A stretch of DNA of 64,000 nt from Benincasa hispida (taxonomy: Eukaryota > Streptophyta > Magnoliopsida > Cucurbitales > Cucurbitaceae). Shown in pieces: positions 52,328-63,797 of the stretch (position 1 is its first letter; each line of letters opens with the position of its first letter). Made by a program: the position numbers and the translations under genes. Under the pieces are notes generated by a model, which was given only the letters and a program-made list of their open reading frames with translations, had not been told where the DNA came from and did not search any database. The stretch spans positions 49,441,360 through 49,505,359 of the forward strand of contig NC_052354.1 of the NCBI RefSeq assembly GCF_009727055.1. The letters run 5' to 3'.

Positions 52328-54430
52328 TCAAGGTGGGTCGTCCGGAAAACTAAATCTGCTGCTTGTAGAATCGCCATCTCGGTTCTTGGACGGTTTTTTG
52401 AACTGATAAAGCTTCATGAACCAAGGATTGTTGTGATTTTCATAACCATTGTGCTTCAGGCTTTGTAAAGAACTTTGGATTTGATCGTTCAAACTCATTC
52501 TGTCAGCTGTTCCTATTTGCTTGCTCTTCATTCGTGAGTTTGGAGTCGGACAGGGTCGTTGTTTCGGTTCACTTTGTGATCGGACTTTTGCCCTTGAGGA
52601 TTCTGTCTTGGCCATATAATTTGGATAGAAGAGATAGTCATCAGGCACAAAGTCTGAATGCCTGGGTTGATCCATGGAATACAAGGCTGTTTCAGCCGTT
52701 GGTTTGGACACTAAAATATAGTACTCGGACGTGTCTGGTTCTATGGAGACGGAGTGATTTTTGTGCTGATGCTGCCTCCTCGGGATCGAAAGATTTCGTC
52801 TACAATAAGCATTTGGTTCATTCTCTAGCTGTTCAATTTGAGAATGACTTATATGGCCACTCTTGGTCTTATATGGTCTCAAATCTTCATTGACATTCAT
52901 GTTTAGTCTCTCCTAAATAAGAAAAGCCAAAAAACAAATAAACAAAGTGAAACGAGTACTCATAATTTTACCAAGCAAGTCAATAGAAACACTGCTATGA
53001 GATGAATCATGAAGTTTACTTTATACGCTTGTTTGAGATTGTCAATGAGATGCTTACGTCGCCTCCTTTCGAGAAGCTCTTCATCCTCCTCGAGCAGCTG
53101 GATCCGAGTCGCCCGAGCTCGAACTTGGATTGCCATCAAGGCTTGCAGGCTCTTTAGGGTAGCAGCTGTTTGTTTCCTCACCAGATGGCCTCTCACAAGT
53201 GCTTGTATCTTAACCAGTGCTCTTAAAGCATGCAATGCTTTCCTGGCCTAAAGCAACACAAGCAAATCACAACAAATGAAAACAGCACTCTTACATTTTG
53301 CGGCCAAGAAAACTTTACAAAAATGGCTGAATTTTCTTCTTCTTTTCTCTCCCTCATTTTATTCAATTAACTGATAAGTAAAAGCTCATACAACATCTTG
53401 ATTTAGAGTAAGATAGCATAGTTTGTCTCCAACTTTTTATAGAAATGCATATGGTAAATCAAAATGTTACATCAACTTTCAAGTGTGATGACACGTCAAT
53501 TTTCAATTATAACCAAGAAGGCAGTTAACTTAAAGATTAAACATCAATTATAACTAAGGAGGCAATTAAGGTAAAAGAATAATAGTCTCTTTGGATGGGG
53601 AAAAAAAAAAGAATGATTTTAAAATTCTGGGTGATTTTAAATCTTATTTTTACTTTTTTTTTTTCAAAAAAATTAGAATGTCCGGATTTTATAGGATTTC
53701 ATAGGATTTAGAAGTAAATTACTAATTTAACTTTGTCATATTCTGATTTTCAATTAACACATCATAGTTAAAAGTCGATATTAGTAAAATACTAAAATCT
53801 TAAATTTTCTTATATTAGTGAAATACTAAAATTTTAACTTTCTCTTTTTTAGTTATCATCCAAACACAATTTTAAATATATTCATCTCAAATATTTCTCA
53901 TTCGAGAAGAAATAATTAATTTAAAATCATTATTAGGATTTCAAATTAAAGGATTTAAAACTATTTCTTAAATCTGAGGGTAAATCAAAACACTTATCGT
54001 AATTAAAAAAAATTAAAGTAAAAAACTAATAATAAAAACAAAAGTGACCAAAATATATAAAGAAGCACGGAGATTAAATTGACAACTCAAAGATAGGAAA
54101 CGAAAAATCCATTACCAAATGAGACCGATATGCGGATTGGATAGTGGTAGCAGCAGCATTTTGAACAGTTGATGGTGGCTTCTTCTGTTCTGCAATGGCC
54201 AGATGCTTCATAGCTTCAATGGTGTCAATGGAGTTAACAGATTTAGAAAGGTTATGAGTTAAAAGAAGGTTAGTAGTTTTGGTTGATGTCTTTCTAAAAC
54301 TCCATTTTAGCTTCAAATTTTCAGAGTGATCAGATAAAGAAGAAGAACAAATTTTCTTCTTCTTCTTCTTTTGATTTTCTTCCTTTTTCCCAACAAGAAA
54401 ATTCAATATCCATTTTCCAGCCTTCCCCAT
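52328..54430 (-). CDS. IQ67-domain (IQD) calmodulin-binding protein
   Basis: Three exons on the minus strand: 54430-54116, 53247-53020 and 52912-52328, totalling 1,128 bp and 375 aa. IQD proteins bind calmodulin and act as scaffolds at microtubules and the plasma membrane. The N-terminus [16 protein letters not shown] is typical. The IQ67 domain is at about residues 92-158, with three IQ-type motifs starting near Ile97, Ile119 and Ile145 ([35 protein letters not shown]); the phase-0 intron that splits the first motif after residue 105 is characteristic of the family. The C-terminal conserved motif [20 protein letters not shown] lies at about 278-297. A CTT microsatellite in exon 1 codes for a run of six lysines near residue 25. 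The stop is about 545 bp from the NEK stop, so the 3' ends converge and may overlap. I cannot name the orthologue. Confidence 0.92.
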
Positions 54431-55815
54431 CTTGATGGTTTGGGAAGATCAAAACTTTTCAATTTTCTTTAGAAGCAAAAAAGGAGAAATGGGTTTTTGA
54501 AATTGTTTGAAAAAGTTTAAATTTTGATCATCAAATTCAAAAAGGGGTGTGGTGTGGGACTTTTTGTGTTATGATTTGTTGAAACTGTTGACTTCTAAAG
54601 CAAAGTTTTTCCCCCTTTTAATCTGACTTTTTTTTTTTTGTTCTTTTGATTTGTGTTCTTATGTTTTTTGTCCACTTTGCCTATGGCCTGCAAAAGTTTA
54701 TTTATTTATTTATTTCCTTCTATGGTTTAGCCATTTGCCACTGTCATGAAGATTATTTGATGGGAAGATACCTTTCGTATTGGTAGAAAACTAGTGATTC
54801 AATAATGGTCTAAATCCTATTTTTCATTTGTATTTTTAATTTTTCAACTCTAGTTTCTAAGCTCTATATATAAATTTAAGCTAAATATATTACATAATCT
54901 TTAATCTTTTAATTTTAGATAATTTAAAAATTTATCTAACAAAAATTTGTGATGAAATATACTTTTGATTATGAGGTTCTATTTAGTCCTTCCAATTACA
55001 AAAGTGACATATTTGACGTTCAAGGTTTGGTCTCTAAAATTTAAATTGATTTTGAATTAGGGTCTGTTTGGATTGACTTGAGAAAAAAATGTTTTTTAAA
55101 CACTTTTGATAAAAACTGATTAAAATATACTTGAAAAGCTATGTTCCATGGTTGCTAAACACTCCAATTCTTCTAAAATGGCTTATTTTTTAAATTAAAT
55201 ATTTAAAAATGTATTCCAAATACATATTTAGTCTAAATAAATAAAATATATAAAAATTTCAACTGGTTTAAAAATTATATATATTATATAGATCAAAATC
55301 TGGTTAGTTGTTAACTCTACCATAGGTTAACTAATTAATATTTTCCCCTTATTCTTAAGCCCAATTGCCAATTGCCATTATCATGAAGATTTGATGGGGA
55401 GTCACATTTTTCATGCATATGGATGGAAATATATATATTCATTTATATTTTCAAATATTCAACAATAGTTTACAAGCTTTCAATGTTGAGCTAAATATAC
55501 TAGATGGTGTCTAATCTTTTGTACAATTTAATAGTCCTTATCAATAAAAATTCTCAATATTACTCTTAAGGTGTTAAATTTTCAATAAAAGCCCTTCAAT
55601 GGAAAAGTCTAATAAAAATTTGGGTTAAAATACACTTACGTAACTCTTTTAAAGGCTATTAGTTGAACCAATTTCAAACTTCAGTGACTAACGAGATATT
55701 GTCATAAACTCTTAGAACCCAACGTGTCAATTTTGAAACTTCAATGACCAAATAGAAACTAATTTATTTTTTCTTGGTTCTAACAACATATAAGATTAAA
55801 GATATTAGAAGTTTT
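54431..55815. other. Intergenic DNA with the IQD promoter, otherwise AT-rich
   Basis: The first ~250 bases upstream of the IQD start (54431-54680) should hold its leader and promoter. The rest is AT-rich without an exon. Words like 'ccatttgccactgtcatgaagatt.tttgatggg' occur at about 54730 and again ('caattgccattatcatgaagatttgatgggga') at about 55365, so there is a diverged ~630-bp-spaced duplication of 54725-54870 and 55360-55510. Confidence 0.5.
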
Positions 55816-56365
55816 TGTTGGGGTTGATACCCTAAATCTCGTATGGTTCTATAATTTGTAAACTTTATATGAACAAACTTGTATATGATTAATAATATTT
55901 GATACTATTCACTTTGCCTTTGAAATATGTGATATTTTAGTTGTATTGACCACAAACTAATAAACTAACATCCAAGATAATCGTTGTAACTTAAATATGT
56001 ATGTGAAGACATACATGTAGATCATGTTTAAGTGATGACCTAAATGGTATGTAGTATATGGATAAGACTGGGTACTTTATCCTGGTAACACTACGAGTAT
56101 GGCCCACTTTGTAGATGTTACAAATGTTGTAAAGTGCTATAAATGATCTGATCTGATCCTGATCATTCATGTATTAGACATACGAGCAGAGATATTCTAT
56201 TAAAAGGAGTTTGTATAAGACCGGACAATGAAATCTTTAGTCTCATTATATAACACTGTTCATAATAGAAACTTTCATGTCACTATGATGACTATAGGTA
56301 ACATGACCTTAATCTTGAGTGAGTTGTGAACTCCTACCTAAAGGAAATTAGACATGAAGATTTTC
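55816..56365 (+). mobile_element. Truncated copia-type LTR, 5' part, plus orientation
   Basis: Starts TGTTGGGGTTGATACCC and shares order and words with the solo LTR at 57346-59312 (a 'tttgtaaa...tgaacaaa' start, 'cccactttgtag', 'gaccggacaatgaaat', 'cttaatc.tgag', 'gtgaactcctacc'). It stops abruptly at 56365, where a minus-strand LTR begins. It is therefore either interrupted by the next element or cut by a rearrangement. Confidence 0.55.
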
Positions 56366-57308
56366 ATGAGCAGCGGAACGATCGTTCTAAATTCTATTCG
56401 ATATTGAGCATACACAATTACAGTACAAGAAAGGGAAACTGACTGGTCATGCACGATACGAAATTACAGCATGCTTTAGACAATCAAGGGATAACAAATA
56501 CATACCTTTGAAGACTCATGCTTCAAACTCTCTCGATCACGAATGCTCGTTCAGTCTCCAAGACAGTAACACACGAACGCTTGAACACAACGACCGCACC
56601 ACAGCACAATTCAAACAGCAACCACCACATGAACACCACGAACACACAACGAACGACCTCCAAAACCTCGAACTTAGTTGAGTTGAGTGAGGACACCATC
56701 ACAATAGCTATCTTGTTATTCTTGGTGTGAGAAACCAGAAGTGTGGGCTCAGTGTGGACTTGGTTAAAGGAAGAGACAGAGGAATAAACAATCGTGCAGA
56801 CGATTGAGCAGTGGGAGATGAGAAGAAGTCAATCGTATAGACGAATGCATAGTCGTTTAGACGAAGGCAACCTATCGTATAGAAAATGCCCCACGATCGT
56901 TTAGCTATGACCAGCTGAGCGAACTATCGTGTAGTATCCCTCCACGATCGTTTATTCTCTCTTTCAGCTATCGTTTAGTGAAACCAATTCACTTGACAAC
57001 AATTCCATGAGTTTTCTTTCCGAGAATAGCAACTTTTCTAAATTTAGGAAAATCTTTTTTCTTTTATCTCACGGTTACCATAAAACCACCAATAACCTCC
57101 CACTCAGTTGGTTATTAGACAAAAAAAAAAAAGAAAAGAAAAGATAATTATCCAATAATTAATATTATTATAAATATATATGATAACCAACTTTAACCAA
57201 CTTACCATATTATATTTATAACCTATAGTTTTAATATTTCATCTCATGAAACATATAAACCATGACTCTTTTTCTATTTTATGGTACTTAATGTAAATCA
57301 CATTTACA
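56366..57308 (-). repeat. 3' LTR of the minus-strand copia element
   Basis: Read on the minus strand it begins TGTAAATGTGATTTACATT directly after a polypurine tract and ends AACGATCGTTCCGCTGCTCA at 56366; the TTCCGCTGC word is common at copia LTR ends. About 943 bp. The 5-bp flank on the left is TTTCA (56361-56365); its partner must lie outside the window. Contains the ATCGTTTAG motif cluster. Confidence 0.55.
56789..56980 (-). repeat. Cluster of ATCGT(T/A)TAGACGA words within the LTR
   Basis: About eight variants of one word occur in 190 bp: CAATCGTGCAGACGATTG (56790), CAATCGTATAGACGA, TAGTCGTTTAGACGA, CTATCGTATAG, ACGATCGTTTAGC, CTATCGTGTAG, ACGATCGTTTA and CTATCGTTTAG. A further palindrome GAACGATCGTTC lies at 56375-56386 at the LTR end. 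The spacing is irregular (15-45 bp), unlike a simple tandem repeat. Confidence 0.75.
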
Positions 57309-57345
57309 TTAATCCTCCACTTGATATATCTCATACATCACACCG

Positions 57346-59312
57346 TGTTGGATTTTATGTCCTAAAACTCGTAGTTTGTAAATTAATGAACATATTTTGT
57401 TTTGTTTTTCGATAAAGTTGTTATTGAAATTGTAATCTTGAATCCAATAAACTAAGCTCCTGGGGCTATTTAATGTAGTTTGAACTTTATGTAGTGACAT
57501 AAATGTGGATCAAGTTCAAATATATAGCCAAAATGGTCTATAGTATATAAATAAGATTGGGCGCCTTATTTGGGGACACTATGGATGCGGCCCACTTTGT
57601 AGTTAGTACAAACGATGTGATCCTGAATCGTTCATGTAAAGATAAGTGAGTGGGGGCATCCTATGCAATGAGTTTGCTTAAGACTGAACCATGAAATATT
57701 CACTTTTTATATTCTAAATGCCGTTTTATGTATAAAACTGACTATTTCGTTAATTGATGACTTAGATAACTTAATCTTAATCCTGAGCTAACTATGAACT
57801 CCTGTTCACTCGGAATTATCCTTAGATCTGCATAGGTGAGGGCAGCTCATCATCGCTGGCCCAATAAGCCTCCCATTTCAGGGGTAAGATCGGGTGGATA
57901 GCTGGGAACATAGGGTGCAAGACGAAATTCACTCCTACCCGTTATAGGAATAGTGGATAGGTTGTTTTCTTTAGTACTGAATCCAGGTCTTGAACAAGGA
58001 GCCCCACCCTCTCCTTGGCCTGAGAGGGATTCAGTTTATAGGTTAGACCTTAAACCAATTATTCATTAGAGGATCAGTGGAACTTAAGGAATAAAATGTA
58101 GTCTTGGGGGTAAAACGGTTTTCATGACCCAGCCGAGATTACGAACAACCTGTGAAGGATTAGCTTATTAATCATGGTTATATCAAATGGACACAAATAT
58201 ATCTATAGTGAGTGGAGTGCAACTACGGGACTCTAGTGGAATGACACGTTAGTTAACGAATGTTGATTAACTCCATTTAAAGAGTTTAGCCAGCTAATCT
58301 CGGATCGTTGGAGCCCATGATCTATAGGTCCATTAGGTTCCCCTACTAGCTCATATGGAATAAACGTAGAACAGTATGATAGAATGATTCAAATTGTTCG
58401 AATTAGGTGAAGAGAGAGAAACCGACAAGTAGATGTGATATAGTGGTCGAGTTTTTCAGTTTAGAGATACAACTTTAATATTTAAATGTGATTTAAATAT
58501 CAAGAATATGAATACGTTCATATTCGGAAGCTTGGAAATAATGGAAATGGTCAAAGATGTAAAAAGTCAAAGAGTTGTTTTTTGACTTTGAAAAGTCAAA
58601 CTTTGACCGACCTTATATTCAAATGTGATTTGAATTTCGAGAAAATGAATGCGGATTCATGCTCGGGAGGTCAAAATTAGTCAACACAGAAAAAATCATA
58701 AAAAGTCAAAATGTTGATGTTTTGGTCAAAGTTTGACTTTGACCAAATGACTATTTTGCCCTTTGACTAAAGTTAGTGGAAAAATCCAAACTTTTGTTAG
58801 ATAATTTCACTAACAAAATAGTGGGCTAGTTGTTGGCTTATAGTGGAGACATTAAGCCCACCAAGATAGTGGATTATAGGTGTTGGGTTTTTATGGATTT
58901 GTTTCATACAAATGTTGCATAGTTTTTTTTTTTTCTATAAAATGAGCTTTTGAATTTGGATTAAAAACTTTTATCAATTTTGTCAAATTTAGTTTTTCAA
59001 AATTGGGCTGAAAAAAAGAAAACCTAAAACCAAAATTCCATCTTCTTTTTCCCATATTTTTCTCTCTCTCGGTTTTCTTCATCCACCGGGTCCCACAACT
59101 CGGTTCTGAGTCCAGAGGATAGTAGGTCAACTCTAGTGGTGGTTCGTTTGTGTTCGGGTTGAGATTCAGCAAGGAAGAGTGGTTTTCGGGAGCTACAAAG
59201 GTAATTTTAATTACTGTTTTTCCTTCAATTGCATGCATCTTTTCCTTTAAGTTAAAAGCAATTAGAGTGTAATTAGATCCTTATTCCACTGCGTATGTCT
59301 CGAGTTCCATCA
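57346..59312 (+). mobile_element. Solo copia LTR (~1.97 kb) nested in the minus-strand element
   Basis: Starts TGTTGGATTTTATGTCC and ends CTCGAGTTCCATCA. It is flanked by CACCG (57341-57345) and CACCA (59313-59317), a 5-bp duplication with one change. Removing it rejoins 'catacatca' to 'caccaatcatatc' in the host element, which supports the insertion model. It holds no gag/pol coding. Near its 3' end are a splice-donor-like CTACAAAGGTAATTTT (about 59193-59208) and ACTGCGTATG, usual for copia LTR/leader boundaries. Unequal recombination between two LTRs would leave such a solo copy. Confidence 0.75.
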
Positions 59313-59515
59313 CACCAATCATATCATATATAATCAATTTTTCTCTTGTCAATTTGAACATTTCAAATCAACACCAAGAACTGATTCTCAACTTGAATCC
59401 ATTGAGCTACCAAGGGGACCTTATGGACCTGTAGCCTGAAGCTCCAACGGTTCGTGAATAGCTGACTAAACTCTTTAGCCATGGAATCCACCATCCATTA
59501 ACTGTGGGCACTCCA

Positions 59516-61407
59516 CTAAAGATCAAAAACTGCACTCTCCTTACTACAGATATATTTTGTGTCCATATCAACCAATCGACACATGTCCTGTAGACTTAAA
59601 CTCTCCAGATGACCCTTGAACACTGTAGCCGTGAGAGCCTTTGTAAATGAATCAGTAACGTTGTGCTCTGATGCGACCTTCATGACTATCACATCATCGC
59701 GATGCACAATCTCCCTGATCAAATGATATTTCCGTTTGATATACTTGCCTCGACGATGACTCCGAGGTTCCTTCGAATTTGACACAGCCCCATTGTTATC
59801 ACAATAAAGAGTGATTGGAAAATCTATATTTGGAACAACTTCCAAATCTGTAAGGAATTTCCTCAGTCAAATAGCCTCCTTAGTTACTTCATAAATGACT
59901 ACTTATTCGTCTTCCATAGTGGAGTCTGCGATGCATCCTTGCTTGATGCTTCGCCATACTACAACCCCTTCATTTAGAGTAAACACTGACCCTGATGTCG
60001 ATTTCTGAGAATGTCTATCGGTCTGAAAGTCAGAGTCTGTGTATCCTGTAAAGATCAGATCTTTATCTCCATACACGAACATGTAGTTCCTCATTCTCCG
60101 AAGATACTTGAGGATCGTCTTGACTGCCGTTCAGTGATCTAATCCTGGACTGGACTGATAACGACTGACAATCCCTATTGTATAACAAATGTTGGGTCTA
60201 ATACACAACATTGCATACATTAAGCTTCCAACAGCTGAAGCATAGGGAATCCGTGTCATCTCTTGAACCTCTTGAGGTGTCTTAGGATATTGATCCTTAG
60301 AAAAAACGATTCCATGCCTGAAGGGTAATAAACCCCTCTTAGAATCCTGCATCTTGTACCTGATCAACATTTGATCGATGTACGATGCCTGAGACAAGGC
60401 TAACCTCTTGTTCTTATGATCCCGAATGATCTGGATCCCTAGAACATACTACGCTTCACTCAAATCTTTCATTTGGAACTGGGAAACTAGCCATTTCTTA
60501 ATGTTAGTCAGAAACCCTACATCATTCCCAATGAGTAGGATATCATCCATATACAATACCAGAAAAGCTATTGAGATGTTGATGACTTCTTGTAAACACA
60601 AGGCTCATCAACATTTTGATCAAAACCAAACGATTTGATTGCACTGTCAAATCTAATGTTCCACGATCGAGATGCTTGTTTCAGCCCATAAATGGACCTA
60701 TTAAGCTTGCAAACTCTTTGCTCTTAATCTGGAACTACGAACCCCTCTGGTTGAGCCATGTAGATGGTCTCCTCAAGATTACCATTAAGAAAGGCAGTCT
60801 TGACGTCCAATTTCCATATCTCATAATAATAAAATGTGGCTATGGACAGGAGTATCCTGATAGACTTTAACATGAGAACAGGTGAGAAATTTTCCTCATA
60901 ATCCACTCCCTTGACCTGGGTATAACCCTTTGCCACGAGTCTAGCCTTAAAGGTTTGCACCTTTCCATCTACACCTCGCTTTCGCTTGTAGATCCACTTA
61001 CACCCTATAGGTTTTACCCTATCAGGATGATCTATAAGCTCCCAGACTTGATTGAAGTACATAGACTCCATCTCCTGGTTCATGGCCTTAATCCACTCAT
61101 CTTTGTCATCCTCCTCCATTGCTTGCTTATAAGTCAATGGATCCTCGACCCCATCATTAAAAATGACGTTCTGGGCTTCAGTCAAACCCATGTAGCAATC
61201 CGGTGGGTTCATAACCCTCGAACTACGTCGAGGCAGTCTCAACTCTTGAGATGGTTTACTAGATGAATCGACCTCAACAACTCTTGTTGATTTGCCAGTT
61301 TGTCCAACAAATATTGTTGAACCCTTAGTATTCTCAGTCTCATTAGAAATCTCACGTAGAACAAGCTTACTTCGTGGTTTATGATCCCTGATATGGTCTT
61401 CTTCCAA
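59516..61407 (-). pseudogene. Copia reverse transcriptase and RNase H, broken (second element)
   Basis: Frame 61407-60724 has the RT N-terminal part with PIGCKWIYKRKRGVDG, FKARLVAKGYTQ and WKLDVKTAFLNG. The catalytic YMDDI is readable at about 60538-60560 on the minus strand, but a stop falls shortly after, in what is usually a GE.QYVLGI motif. Frames 60397-60131 and 60094-59903 carry the RT end and RNase H (FTGYTDSDFQTD, ADSTMEDE), and 59845-59516 the RNase H C-terminus (LYCDNNGAVSNSKEP, VTDSFTKAL). Several stops and shifts. Confidence 0.87.
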
Positions 61408-61534
61408 GAAGATAGAATTTGTAGAACAAACACTTTGTTCTCACTTGGGTCATAGAAGTATCCACCCCTTGTTTCCCTGGGGTAGCCTACAAAAAGGAAA
61501 ACTTTCAAACGCAATTCCAACTTCTTCAGGTTAG

Positions 61535-61999
61535 TCATAAGCACGTGGATCGAACATCCCCAAATCTTGAAGTGGCGTAAACTACCTTTACGGCCTCTCC
61601 ATAATGTAAAACAAAAGGTGTTTCAGAAACACTTTTCGAGGGAACGTTTTTCAGAATATAACATGCAGTCTCCACTGCAAAACCCCAAAACGAGTCTAGA
61701 AGATGAGCATAACTCATCATAGATCGAACCATGTCCAACAACATTTTACTAAGGTATACCTGGGGTTGAGAGTTGGGACGTAATTCCATGTTCTATCATA
61801 TAGTTCTGGACTCTCCACCACGATCAGATCGTAGTGTTTTTATCTTCTTACCTAACAAGTTTTCAACTTCAGCCTTATACTCCTTGAACTTGTCAAAGGC
61901 TTCAGACTTACATTGCATTAGGTAGAGATACCCGTATCTTGAATAATCATCTATGAAAGAGATGAAATATTCATACCCACCTTGAGCCCTAAAACTCAT
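61535..61999 (-). pseudogene. Copia integrase, broken (second element)
   Basis: Frame 61999-61796 carries the first two acidic positions (FISFIDDYSRYGYLYLM and LRSDRGGE). Frame 61789-61535 carries a shifted continuation (MLLDMVRSMMSYAHLLDSFW and ETACYILKNVPSKSV). The segment with the last catalytic Glu falls at the break between the frames. Confidence 0.85.
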
Positions 62000-62039
62000 C
62001 GGACCACAGAGGTCAGAATGTACAAGTTCTAATAAAAGA

Positions 62040-63001
62040 TCATTTGGTCATCTTGCCTTCGAGGCATGATTCAAACATCGACAAGAAGTTTTCTTTTAAA
62101 CTCTTTAGAAGTCCACATTTCACCATCTCAATCCTATTGAGGTTGATATGACCTAACCTTAGATGCCAAAGATGAGCGTTTTCCTTAGGAGAAACTTTTG
62201 GTCTTTTAGCTGTTGTCGCCATACTAAACATTTCAGTATTAAACAAGGCTTTTATGACTAATGGCCTTAGTACATACAAGTTACTTTCCATTGAACCAAA
62301 ACCAATCTCCATTCCATTCTTGAAAATAAACACTTTACTCTCAGAAAAGGAGACGGTATAATCTTGTTCAATGAGACAAGAAATCGAGATAAGTTCCTTT
62401 TGATATGAGGAACTACAAAAACATTATCCAGTAATAGATAACGTTTCTTGTCCAAAAATAACTTTAGCCTGTCTACAACAACAACTGAAACAACCTCACC
62501 AATATCGACTCGGAGAGTCATCTCTCCCAGTGGCAACGTTTGCCAGGAACTAAATCCTTGGTAAGAGGAACTGACGTGATTAGTAGCACCCGAATCAAGG
62601 ATCCAGGCAGAATCATCATTCTCTACCAAACACGTCTCCAAGACCAATAAATCATATTTACTGCCTTTAGATATCTTCCTCTTTTGGAGAGTAGTGGGAT
62701 CAGTATCAGAACCTAAATAAGCTCCAAGTTCCATTTCAGAGAACACTTCTCTTCTATGAACTTTAACAGAGTCAGCAACACTTGCTTTCTCTTCCTGGAG
62801 TTTAACTTGGGAACTGACATTATTGGTGTCTTTGTCATCCATCCCTCTGTGCTTGAAAAGTAAGAACTGACGTTCAAACAAATATTGCAACGAGTCCATG
62901 ATCTCGCGTGCAATGGCCATGTTCTTAACCATTTTGGCCAAAACATCAGGTATACTAGCCAAAATGTGAAATCGGGCCAATGAATTAGCCTTCATCCACA
63001 C
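62040..63001 (-). pseudogene. Copia gag C-terminus, protease and GAG-pre-integrase, broken (second element)
   Basis: Frame 63001-62267 begins in gag (ARFHILASIPDVLAKMV), then shows the aspartic protease active site AWILDSGATNHVSS. Frame 62333-62040 carries the pre-integrase domain with HLWHLRLGHINLNRI and a CLEGKMTK end; the first Cys of the zinc motif reads within MFESCLEG. I do not see a zinc knuckle in the gag part, so it is either missing or decayed. Confidence 0.82.
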
Positions 63002-63573
63002 CTCAAATTCATTACGAACACTTCACGGTGCATCAAGGGTTGGGACTTGAGGATATTCCTCAACCATGAAAAACTCGAGATCGTTTACCACAAAATATGT
63101 TTTACAAGACTCTTTCCACTATATGTAACCGGTCAAACTAGAGGCATTTAACGGAAAAACAAACATGTTGCTGAAAACAAAAACACATTGACCTACGTTA
63201 GATTTTAAGCAAATATTCGTTGAAAAAAACATACAACATCCAATACGGTTTAGCAAAACTAACATGAACCCCGTTTGACATCTAGTTTCACAATGACGCT
63301 TCAAAGGTTTAGGACAAAAGCCACCGAAGGGTGGTCAATTTATCCCTTCTCTGAATTGAGACATTCTCAACCAACCATTAATACCATAACAACTCTTGCT
63401 CCTATAACAACTAGCCATCATTGATTTGGTCAAGAAATCATTAACTTACTTAATAATTTCCCATAAGTGTTACCTGCCATTTTAGGCCTTAGAGTTCCAC
63501 ACCAAGCAACCAATCCGAAGGGAAAAAATTCAATTGGGACAAAAAATAAAGTGACCCATCCATTTCTGGAGTT

Positions 63574-63797
63574 CACCTTGATATTGACCAACTGCACAAA
63601 ACCCATCTAAAGGGGGACGCTCCCAGGGCGCCACGAGGGAGTGCAAGAATGATCTCATTACGCGAACCAATGAAGAAGATCGTAAGACGTGTTGACACAC
63701 ACTTTCACCTACTTACTATAAACATTCTCTCCGTCCACCTTGATATTGACTCATGCAAACACCATCTGAAGGAGGATACTCCCAGGGCACCACGAGG
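63574..63797. repeat. Duplicated ~62-bp motif in the copia leader
   Basis: Copy 1 is 63574-63638 and copy 2 63736-63797. Both start CACCTTGATATTGAC and end CTCCCAGGGCGCCACGAGG or CTCCCAGGGCACCACGAGG, with 'atct.aagg.gga' in between. They lie 162 bp apart in the region between gag and the expected 5' LTR, where packaging or leader signals of LTR elements lie. Confidence 0.75.

Noticed and set aside
52534..52893. 119-codon plus-strand frame
   Set aside because: It is the antisense shadow of IQD exon 3, whose protein motif and splice sites are clear.
56518..56730. 70-codon frame rich in Thr and Asn
   Set aside because: It lies within an LTR, is low-complexity (CAACACACGA-type repeats) and on the strand opposite to the element.
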